Assembly (NCBI GenBank): GCA_035476815.1
Contig: DATILD010000070.1
Location: 1 to 11,559, forward strand
Direction of reading: 5' to 3'
Length of the DNA stretch: 11,559 nucleotides
Source of the DNA: Methylibium sp035476815
GTDB lineage: Bacteria; Pseudomonadota; Gammaproteobacteria; Burkholderiales; Burkholderiaceae_C
Shown here: positions 4,797 to 11,559 of the stretch, piece after piece
Position numbering within the stretch: the first letter of the stretch is position 1
Layout of the letters: every line of letters starts with the position of its first letter
The notes under the pieces: generated by a model
The model's input: the letters and a program-made list of their open reading frames with translations, nothing else
Database searches by the model: none
Told to the model about the DNA's origin: nothing
Position numbers and translations under genes: made by a program

Positions 4797-6046
4797 TGCG
4801 GCGCCTCGTCCTCGGCGCCGCGCTCGCCGCGGCACTGGCCGTCGCCGCCATCGCCTGGCTCAACCTGCGCGGCGAAGCGCCGCTGGTGCCGGACCCCACA
4901 CCGCGCAGCGTGGATGCCGCGCAGATCGAACGTGGTGCCTACCTGGCCCGCGCCGGCCATTGCGCCGGCTGCCACACCGAGCGCGGCGGCGCCGCGTACG
5001 CCGGCGGCCGCGGCATCACCACGCCCTTCGGCATCGTCTACGCCTCCAACCTGACGCCCGACGACGCCACCGGCCTGGGCCGCTGGACCGCGGCCGAATT
5101 CCGCCGCGCGCTGCAGCATGGCCGCTCGCGCGATGGCCGGCTGCTCTACCCGGCCTTCCCGTACACGAGCACCACGCGGGTGAGCGACACCGACGCCGAC
5201 GCGATCCTCGCCTTTTTGCGCAGCCTGCCGCCGGTGGTGCAGCCCAACCGCGCGCATGCCTTGCGCTTCCCCTACGACAGCCAGGCGGCGCTGGCGGTGT
5301 GGCGCGCGCTCTACTTCCGCCCGGGCCGCTTCGAGCCCGATGCGGCGCAGCCCGCGGCCTGGAACCGTGGCGCCTACCTGGTGGAGGGACTGGGCCATTG
5401 CGGCGCCTGCCATGCGGCGCGCAACGCCTTCGGCGCCAGCGACGAAGGGCTGGGCGGCGGCCTGATCCCGGTGCAGAACTGGTACGCGCCGGCGCTCGAC
5501 GACGCGCAGGAGGCCGGCGTCGCCGACTGGCCGGCGGCCGACATCGTGGCGCTGCTGAAGACCGGCCGCGCGCCACGCGCCTCGACGCTGGGTCCGATGG
5601 CCGAGGTGGTGCTCGGCAGCACCCGCCACCTGAGCGAGGCCGACCTGCAGGCGGTGGCGCTCTACCTGCAGCGCCTGCCGCCTTCGCCGTCGCGCCGCGC
5701 CGCGGCCACGGCGAAGTCCACGCCGCGCGGCGCCAAGCTCTACGAGACCCACTGCGCCGCCTGCCACGGCGAACGGGGCGAGGGCGCGCCGGGCATCTAC
5801 CCGGCGCTGGCCGGCCAGCGCGCGGTCACGCTCGACCCGGCGGCCAACCTGGTGCGGGTGGTGCTGGAGGGCGGTTTCGCGCCGGCCACCGCCGAGCACC
5901 CGCGGCCCTACGGCATGCCGCCGTTCGCGACGCTGCTGGACGACCGCGACGTCGCCGCGGTGCTCGACCATGTGCGCGCGAGCTGGGGCAACGCGGGCTC
6001 GGCGGTGTCGCCGCTGGACGTGCTGCGCTGGCGCGCCAGCCGGTGA
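4796..6046 (+). CDS. Membrane-anchored trihaem cytochrome c (alcohol/gluconate-dehydrogenase cytochrome-subunit type)
   Basis: 416-residue cytochrome with three haem domains, resembling the cytochrome subunit of membrane alcohol, gluconate or molybdopterin-type dehydrogenases. Seen: an N-terminal hydrophobic helix at about 4-22 (uncleaved anchor or signal peptide) and haem motifs CAGCH (56-60), CGACH (202-206) and CAACH (320-324). Candidate axial methionines are Met268 (GPMAEVV) for haem 2 and Met374 (YGMPPFA) for haem 3. The first domain has YPAFPYTSTTRVSD with Phe121 where a Met is usual, and no Met occurs between residues 1 and 268, so haem 1 cannot have a local Met ligand. A GGGGAG Shine-Dalgarno (4782-4787) lies 8 bases before the ATG, which overlaps the upstream stop. 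No catalytic dehydrogenase subunit lies nearby; the partner may be encoded elsewhere. Confidence 0.92.
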   Translation: MRRLVLGAALAAALAVAAIAWLNLRGEAPLVPDPTPRSVDAAQIERGAYLARAGHCAGCHTERGGAAYAGGRGITTPFGIVYASNLTPDDATGLGRWTAAEFRRALQHGRSRDGRLLYPAFPYTSTTRVSDTDADAILAFLRSLPPVVQPNRAHALRFPYDSQAALAVWRALYFRPGRFEPDAAQPAAWNRGAYLVEGLGHCGACHAARNAFGASDEGLGGGLIPVQNWYAPALDDAQEAGVADWPAADIVALLKTGRAPRASTLGPMAEVVLGSTRHLSEADLQAVALYLQRLPPSPSRRAAATAKSTPRGAKLYETHCAACHGERGEGAPGIYPALAGQRAVTLDPAANLVRVVLEGGFAPATAEHPRPYGMPPFATLLDDRDVAAVLDHVRASWGNAGSAVSPLDVLRWRASR

Positions 6047-6108
6047 GTCAAACGCGGGACGCCATCACCACAGTCAAGCGCACGAACCGTCCTGTCCAGC
6101 AGCCGCCG

Positions 6109-6153
6109 CGGATCCGGCTTCGCCGGTCCGCCAGCGGCGCCCCCTAGAGGGGG
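6109..6153. repeat. GC-rich double-hairpin intergenic element (REP-like)
   Basis: In the 213-base gap between the convergent cytochrome and ssb genes, two stem-loops stand close together. The first pairs CGGATCCGGC with GCCGGTCCG around TTC (6109-6130, one bulged T). The second pairs CCCCC with GGGGG around TAGA (6140-6153). A copy of CGGCTTCGCCG (6115-6125) also recurs inverted as CGGCGAAGCCG at 6231-6241. Elements of this look are scattered between genes in Burkholderiales genomes, but no second copy is in the window, so repeat status is inferred. It may also act as a two-way terminator. I see no gene in 6047-6259. Confidence 0.5.
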
Positions 6154-6259
6154 TGAGCGTGGACGAGAGGGTCGACCTGCGCCGACCCGAACGCCTCGCG
6201 AACCGCCCGAGCTCTGCGAGGGCGTGGCGTCGGCGAAGCCGCAACGGGGGTGGGCGTCG

Positions 6260-6748
6260 TCAAAACGGAATATCGTCATCCATGTCGTCGAAACCGGTCG
6301 ACGACTTCGGCTGCGCCGCCGCCGGCGCGCTGCGCGGGGCCGGACGCGGCGCCGGGGCGCTGCGCTGCGGGCGCTCGCCACCGCCGCCCTCGGCCTCGCC
6401 GCCGCCCAGGCCCTCGCGGCCGCCGAGCATCTTCATCTCCTCGGCGATCACCTCGGTGGTGTACTTCTCGACGCCGTCCTTGTCCTGCCACTTGCGGGTC
6501 TTGAGGCGCCCCTCGACGTAGATCGAACGGCCCTTCTTCAGGTACTCGCCGGCGATCTCGGCCAGGCGGTCGTAGAAGACGATGCGGTGCCACTCGGTCT
6601 CCTCGACCTTGTCGCCGCTGTTCTTGTCCTTCCAGTTACGCGTGGTCGCGAGCGTGACGTTGCAGACCGCCGAGCCGCTGGGCGTGTAGCGCACTTCCGG
6701 GTCGCGGCCGAGATTGCCGATGAGGATCACTTTGTTGATGCTGGCCAT
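6260..6748 (-). CDS. ssb: Single-stranded DNA-binding protein
   Basis: 162-residue SSB that coats single-stranded DNA in replication, repair and recombination. Seen: a full N-terminal OB fold at about 1-110 (MASINKVILIGNLGRDPEVR; WHRIVFYDRLAEIAGEYLKKG, residues 53-73; YVEGRLKTRKWQDKDG, 77-92), then a Gly/Ala/Pro/Arg-rich flexible linker at about 110-150. The protein ends in the acidic tip DDMDDDIPF, the docking site for partners such as RecQ, PriA and exonuclease I. A GGAG Shine-Dalgarno lies about 9 bases before the ATG. The gene follows a cupin gene by 46 bases on the same strand and faces the cytochrome genes. The uvrA and transporter genes that often sit beside ssb in proteobacteria are not here. 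Confidence 0.97.
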   Translation of the reverse strand: MASINKVILIGNLGRDPEVRYTPSGSAVCNVTLATTRNWKDKNSGDKVEETEWHRIVFYDRLAEIAGEYLKKGRSIYVEGRLKTRKWQDKDGVEKYTTEVIAEEMKMLGGREGLGGGEAEGGGGERPQRSAPAPRPAPRSAPAAAQPKSSTGFDDMDDDIPF

Positions 6749-6794
6749 GCTGCTGCGCTCCGGGAGGACTAGCGCAAGATTATGCCGCCCGGCC

Positions 6795-7295
6795 TCAGGG
6801 CTCCCCCTCCCAGTAGTCTAGGGAGGCCTCGCGCCGGTGCACCTGCCGCAGCCCCGGCCCGAAGGCCATCACCTTGCCCGAGTCCGGGTACTCGCAGACC
6901 TCGGGCCGCTCCTGGGTGCTGATCGACAGGTACTTCAGCGGCGCGTCCGAGGTGTTGACGATGTGGTGCGGGTACTCGGGCCCCGGCGGGATGAAGACCA
7001 CGTCGCCGGCGCGCAGCGGCAGCATCTCGCCGGCCACGCGCAGGTGGCCGCGGCCCTCGAGGATCACGAACATCTCCTCCTGCGCATGGTGGAAGTGGTA
7101 GGGGCAGCAGCGCATGCCCGGCGCGAGCACGTCGTAGCCGGCGCCGAGCTTTTTCGCCGCGCTGCCGTCGGACAGCCCGCCGAAGCGGGTGCCGTAGAGC
7201 GGCGGCCGCTCGAAGGGCTCGAGCTTCACCTCGTCGACATTGCGGATCAGCTTGGCGCGCAGCGTCGCCACGTCGGGGGTATCGGGATCGCTCAC
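6795..7295 (-). CDS. Single-domain cupin protein
   Basis: 166-residue soluble protein with one cupin barrel; the specific activity is not recognisable. Seen: metal-binding cupin motif 1 HFHHAQEEMFVILEGRG (67-83; His67, His69, Glu73 or Glu74 as likely ligands) and motif 2 LRAGDVVFIPPGPEYPHHIVN (95-101 onward to 114; His110 or His111). The barrel is flanked by an N-terminal segment with DEVKLEPFERPPLYGTR and a C-terminal tail ending DYWEGEP. A GTG start is chosen: GGAGG (7300-7304) sits 4 bases upstream, whereas the longer ATG at 7355 would add a low-complexity head and run almost to the recQ start. The gene is divergent from recQ with a 71-base gap and is followed by ssb. Such cupins can be sugar-binding, dioxygenase-like or isomerase-like. 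Confidence 0.88.
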   Translation of the reverse strand: MSDPDTPDVATLRAKLIRNVDEVKLEPFERPPLYGTRFGGLSDGSAAKKLGAGYDVLAPGMRCCPYHFHHAQEEMFVILEGRGHLRVAGEMLPLRAGDVVFIPPGPEYPHHIVNTSDAPLKYLSISTQERPEVCEYPDSGKVMAFGPGLRQVHRREASLDYWEGEP

Positions 7296-7299
7296 GGGG

Positions 7300-7304
7300 C
7301 CTCC
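7300..7304 (-). promoter_or_regulatory. Shine-Dalgarno that sets the cupin GTG start
   Basis: GGAGG on the minus strand with a 4-base spacer to GTG (7295-7293). It is the best ribosome site in the region and decides against the upstream ATG at 7355. Confidence 0.75.
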
Positions 7305-7366
7305 GTCGGCTTGCGGTGTCGCAGGATGCTCGCACGAGCGGCGCTCGCTTACCATGCCGCCCTTCG

Positions 7367-9250
<1,884 letters not shown>

Positions 9251-9260
9251 GGGGCGCAGG

Positions 9261-9280
9261 GGCGGCGGTTCAGCGCCGCC
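9261..9280. terminator. Hairpin between the convergent recQ and anti-sigma genes
   Basis: GGCGGCG (9261-9267) and CGCCGCC (9274-9280) form 7-base perfect arms around a 6-base loop that includes the anti-sigma stop codon. The position suits a shared two-way terminator, but no U-run is present on either side, so it is weak evidence. Confidence 0.35.
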
Positions 9281-10004
9281 AGCCGCGCCCCCGCGCCTCG
9301 CGCTCCGCCGCGGCGCCGAGCGGCTCGCCGGCGATGCGCTCGTCGACCGCACGCAGCACCGCCGCCGGCAGGCCGCTGCCGGCCGGCCGCACGCCGTCCG
9401 CCGGCCCCGCGGCAGCTGCCGCGGCCAGCAGCTCCAGCTCCCAGCCGCCGCCGCCGCGACACGCCAGCCCGGCCAGCGCCTCGCGGCTCATCACGAAGCT
9501 GCGGCAGTAGCGGCCGTCGGTGGCGGCGAAGCTGACCGGCAGCGCGACCGCGGCGCCCGGCCGTGCCTCGGACGCCAGCTGCTGCGTCAGCGCCTCTGCC
9601 AGCACGCCGCGCGCCAACAGCCGGCCGTCGACGCGCTCGAAGGATTCGGTCGCCGGCGCCAGCAGCGCGCGGCCGATGAACAGGCCGATCGCGAGGCAGG
9701 CCGCCATCGCACCCCACTCGGGCCAGGCCCAGCGCGGACGGCGGCGCTCGCGGGCCGCGGCCAGGTCCACCACCTCGGCCGCCGTCGGCACCCGCAGCGC
9801 GTCGAGCAGGCGCTGCGGCAACGGTTCGTCGAGCTCGGCCTCGAAGGCCGCGGTGAGGCGCCGGCGCAACGCCTGCTCGCGCTCGACACGCGCGGCGAGC
9901 GCCGCGTCGGCGGCGCAGGCCGCGGCGAGCGCCGCGCGCGCCGGCGCGTCGAGTTCGCCGTCCACGTAGGCGGCGATCCGCTCGTCCGACCAGTCCGTCG
10001 TCAT
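9270..10004 (-). CDS. Membrane anti-sigma factor (zinc-less)
   Basis: 244-residue single-pass protein predicted to hold the adjacent ECF sigma factor inactive at the inner membrane. Seen: a cytoplasmic N-terminal helical domain starting DWSDERIAAYVDGELDAPAR (4-23), the usual anti-sigma opening. It lacks the His-x3-Cys-x2-Cys zinc motif; C30 is the only cysteine there. One transmembrane helix lies at about 98-115 (GAMAACLAIGLFIGRALL). A periplasmic domain follows, with DGRYCRSFVMSREALAGLACRGGGGWEL (163-190), whose C167 and C182 could form a disulfide. The ATG overlaps the sigma stop as ATGA and has a strong GGAGG (10012-10016), which fits matched synthesis with the sigma factor. Name by context and layout; the sequence itself is only moderately conserved. 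Confidence 0.88.
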   Translation of the reverse strand: MTTDWSDERIAAYVDGELDAPARAALAAACAADAALAARVEREQALRRRLTAAFEAELDEPLPQRLLDALRVPTAAEVVDLAAARERRRPRWAWPEWGAMAACLAIGLFIGRALLAPATESFERVDGRLLARGVLAEALTQQLASEARPGAAVALPVSFAATDGRYCRSFVMSREALAGLACRGGGGWELELLAAAAAAGPADGVRPAGSGLPAAVLRAVDERIAGEPLGAAAEREARGRGWRR

Positions 10005-10498
10005 GGGGCCGCCTCCTTCAGCATCGCCTGCAGCGCCTCGCGGCCGCGCGCCAGCCGGCTGGTCAGCGTACCAATCGGGATGCCCAGCACCTCGGCCGCC
10101 TCCTTGTAGGGCAGGCCCTCGACCAGCACCAGCGCGACCGCGAGCCGCTGGTCCTCGCCCAGCGCGGCGACGGCCTTGCGCACCGCCAGCGCGTCGTGCT
10201 GCGCGTCGGTGGGCGACACGCCGATGTGCTCGCCGGCCTCCTCGGGCAGGAAGGTCTCGGCGCGGCGGTGGCGCGCGCGCAATTCGTCGATCCAGGCGTT
10301 CTGCATGATGCGAAACATCCAGCTGTCCAGTCGCGTCCCCGGCTGCCACTGCGCGGCCCGCTGCAGCGCGCGTTCCACCGCGATCTGCACCACGTCGTCG
10401 GCGTCGTCGCGGTCGCGCGTCAGCGCGCGGCCGAAGCGGCGCAGCCGCGGCAGCAGTTCGGGCAATTCGGCGCGCAGGCGGTCGGCCGGGGCGGTCAT
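10001..10498 (-). CDS. ECF-type RNA polymerase sigma factor
   Basis: 165-residue group IV (ECF) sigma factor with regions 2 and 4 only. Seen: region 2 at about 12-80, with DRDDADDVVQIAVERAL (29-45) and the promoter-melting stretch LDSWMFRIMQNAWIDELR (57-74); a short linker; and region 4 at about 104-160, with LGEDQRLAVALVLVEGLPYKEAAEVLGIPIGTLTSRLARGR (113-152), the helix-turn-helix that reads the -35. The ATG at 10498 is chosen at the start of the conserved part; the frame is open further upstream, but that part is not family-like and would overlap the divergent gene. No clear Shine-Dalgarno is seen. It overlaps the anti-sigma gene by 4 bases and is divergent from the S8 protease. A self-type promoter candidate (10554-10579) suggests autoregulation. 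Confidence 0.95.
   Translation of the reverse strand: MTAPADRLRAELPELLPRLRRFGRALTRDRDDADDVVQIAVERALQRAAQWQPGTRLDSWMFRIMQNAWIDELRARHRRAETFLPEEAGEHIGVSPTDAQHDALAVRKAVAALGEDQRLAVALVLVEGLPYKEAAEVLGIPIGTLTSRLARGREALQAMLKEAAP
10012..10016 (-). promoter_or_regulatory. Strong Shine-Dalgarno of the anti-sigma gene inside the sigma gene
   Basis: GGAGG, with a 7-base spacer to the anti-sigma ATG at 10004, lies within the last codons of the sigma gene. It supports the chosen start and efficient co-translation. Confidence 0.75.
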
Positions 10499-10526
10499 GG
10501 AATCATTGATGGAAGGTACAACGGTC
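10499..10526 (+). promoter_or_regulatory. Candidate ECF-type promoter for the S8 protease
   Basis: Plus strand: GGAATC (10499-10504), 13 bases, then ACAACGGTC (10518-10526). It parallels the facing sigma promoter (AGAACC, 12 bases, ACAACGTC). GGAATC matches the common ECF -35 GGAACC at 5 of 6. CGGTC has an extra G compared with the usual CGTC. About 45 bases remain to the protease ATG. It is weaker than the opposite promoter and rests mainly on the symmetry. Confidence 0.4.
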
Positions 10527-10553
10527 GGCGCGGGGATTTTCTTCCCTGCCCCG

Positions 10554-10579
10554 GACGTTGTCGGACGGAAGATGGTTCT
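10554..10579 (-). promoter_or_regulatory. Candidate ECF-type promoter of the sigma/anti-sigma operon
   Basis: Minus strand: AGAACC (10579-10574) and CGTC (10557-10554), separated by exactly 16 bases when counted from GAACC. This matches the well-known ECF pattern GGAACC-N16-CGTC at nearly every position. The -10 is embedded in ACAACGTC (10561-10554). About 55 bases remain to the sigma ATG. The -35 lies in the first codons of the divergent protease gene. The match suggests that the sigma factor activates its own operon. Confidence 0.6.
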
Positions 10580-11559
10580 CGACTTGTTCAAACTCACGCG
10601 CCGGCTGGCGATCACGGTCGGGCTGCTGGCTGCCGTGCCGGCGGCCCAGGCGCAGCTCGGGCTGCCGGTGCGCCCGGCCCTGCCCGGCGTCGGCCTGCCG
10701 GGCGATCTGACGCGCCCGCTGCGGCTGCCGGAGGCGCCGCTGGCCGAGCTCGCCGGCCGCCGCCTGCGCCAGGTCGACGAGTTGCTGCGCCGGCATGCCG
10801 GGGAGCTCGAGCCCGACCCGGCCGGCCAGCCGGTGGTGCGCGGCGAGCTGCTGCTGGTCGCGCCCGGCGACGCGCTGCTGGCCGAGGCGCGCCGGCGCGG
10901 CTACGCGCTGCTGCGCGAGCGGCGCGTCGAGGGCTTGGACGAGCGCTGGGTCGTGCTGCGGCCGCCGCCGGGCGTGTCGCTGGCCGAGGCGCGGGCGGCG
11001 CTGCTCGCGGTCGATCCGCAGGCGACGATCGACTTCAACCACCTCTACCTGCCGGCCGGCGAGCCGTCGTCCGGCTCGGCAGCACCGGCCATGGCGGCGC
11101 CGCCGCGCGGCGCGGCGCGCATCGGGCTGGTGGACAGCGGCGTCGAGGCCAGCCACCCGGCGCTGCGCGGCCTGGCGCTGCAGCGCCAGGGCTGCGGCGG
11201 CGCCCTGCATCCGCAGGCGCATGGCACGGCGGTCGCGTCGCTGCTGGTGGGCCGGGCCGAGGGTTTCGGCGGCGCGGCAGCCGGCGCCACGCTCTATGCG
11301 GCCGATGTGTATTGCGGCGTGCCGACCGGCGGCGCCGTCGACGCGGTGGCCGAGGCGCTGGCCTGGATGGCGCGCGAGCGCGTCGCGGTCGTCAACCTCA
11401 GCCTGGTCGGCCCGCCGAACCGGCTGCTCGAGCGGCTGGTGGCGGCGCTGGTGGCGCGCGGCCACCTGCTGGTCGCGGCGGTCGGCAACGACGGGCCGGC
11501 GGCGCCGCCGCTGTACCCGGCGGCCTACCCCGGCGTCGTCGGCGTCACCGCGGTCACGC
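10572..11559 (+). CDS. Secreted S8 (subtilisin-family) serine protease, partial
   Basis: The first 329 residues of an exported subtilisin-like protease; the C-terminus lies beyond the window. Seen: a signal peptide at about 1-27 (TRRLAITVGLLAAVPAAQA), then a Leu/Arg/Ala-rich region at about 28-160 that probably acts as a pro-domain and ends ATIDFNHLYLP, and an Ala/Pro/Ser linker at about 162-181. The S8 catalytic domain begins there, with Asp188 in GLVDSGV, His217 in HGTAVASLL, the VVNLSLVGP strand (273-281) and the oxyanion-hole Asn306 in AAVGNDGP. The catalytic Ser (GTS motif) is expected downstream of the edge. The ATG at 10572 has a short GGA-type ribosome site just upstream. The gene is divergent from the ECF sigma operon, with 73 bases between starts, and may be its target. 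Confidence 0.93.
   Translation, partial: MVLDLFKLTRRLAITVGLLAAVPAAQAQLGLPVRPALPGVGLPGDLTRPLRLPEAPLAELAGRRLRQVDELLRRHAGELEPDPAGQPVVRGELLLVAPGDALLAEARRRGYALLRERRVEGLDERWVVLRPPPGVSLAEARAALLAVDPQATIDFNHLYLPAGEPSSGSAAPAMAAPPRGAARIGLVDSGVEASHPALRGLALQRQGCGGALHPQAHGTAVASLLVGRAEGFGGAAAGATLYAADVYCGVPTGGAVDAVAEALAWMARERVAVVNLSLVGPPNRLLERLVAALVARGHLLVAAVGNDGPAAPPLYPAAYPGVVGVTAVT

Noticed and set aside
4577..5971. Minus-strand open frame of 464 codons opposite the cytochromes
   Set aside because: Antisense shadow; the plus strand has five haem motifs in frame.
6400..6420. GC-rich tandem-like Gly codons in ssb as a repeat or phase-variation tract
   Set aside because: It is the usual flexible Gly-rich SSB linker with no regular repeat unit.
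7328..7350. GCTCG-CA-CGAGC dyad and a possible promoter between cupin and recQ
   Set aside because: 5-base arms only, and no convincing -35/-10 pair could be placed for either gene.
7296..7355. ATG at 7355 as the cupin start
   Set aside because: The added residues are not cupin-like, and a GGAGG site points to the GTG at 7295.
10503..11465. Minus-strand open frame opposite the S8 protease
   Set aside because: Arg/Gln/His-rich translation; the plus strand shows a signal peptide and S8 catalytic motifs.

Overview
The window is high-GC DNA with tightly packed genes. Its protein families and gene order (sbp-cysT-cysW with a TOBE protein and an RBBP9-type hydrolase upstream) suggest a betaproteobacterium of the order Burkholderiales, perhaps near Rubrivivax/Leptothrix. 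That placement is inference from gene content and style, not from a marker search. I see no tRNA, rRNA, CRISPR array, insertion sequence or prophage gene.

Layout. (1) 1-3542, minus strand: a sulfate-uptake block. Reading in the transcribed direction, it holds a 72-residue TOBE (molbindin-like) protein, an RBBP9/YdeN-type serine hydrolase, the periplasmic sulfate-binding protein Sbp, the permease CysT, and CysW cut by the window edge; cysA would be expected beyond it. (2) 3564-3932, minus: a small thioredoxin-like protein. (3) 4068-6046, plus: a translationally coupled pair of exported c-type cytochromes with two and three haems. (4) 6047-6259: a non-coding stretch with GC-rich hairpins that looks like a dispersed intergenic repeat. 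(5) 6260-7295, minus: single-strand DNA-binding protein and a cupin. (6) 7367-9250, plus: a full-length RecQ helicase. (7) 9270-10498, minus: an ECF sigma factor overlapping its membrane anti-sigma factor. (8) 10572-end, plus: a secreted subtilisin-family (S8) protease, truncated by the edge and divergent from the sigma factor.

The most notable signals are regulatory. First, three minus-strand starts in the sulfate block (sbp, cysT and the TOBE gene) share a promoter/operator layout with identical base spacing: GCATAAGCA, 12 bases, TTCGTT, 15 bases, a -10-like element, then 29 bases to the ATG. The copies are near-identical in blocks for sbp and cysT and degenerate for the TOBE gene. This ties the TOBE/hydrolase pair to the sulfate regulon and fixes the cysT start. 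Mature Sbp has no Cys or Met, and the TOBE protein has none beyond its initiator Met, which fits expression under sulfur limitation. Second, the 73 bases between the ECF sigma gene and the S8 protease hold two facing ECF-type promoter candidates sharing ACAACG(G)TC, which suggests that the sigma factor controls both itself and the protease.

The other genes look like ordinary chromosomal housekeeping or accessory genes. No frameshifted or broken gene was seen; only the two edge genes are incomplete.
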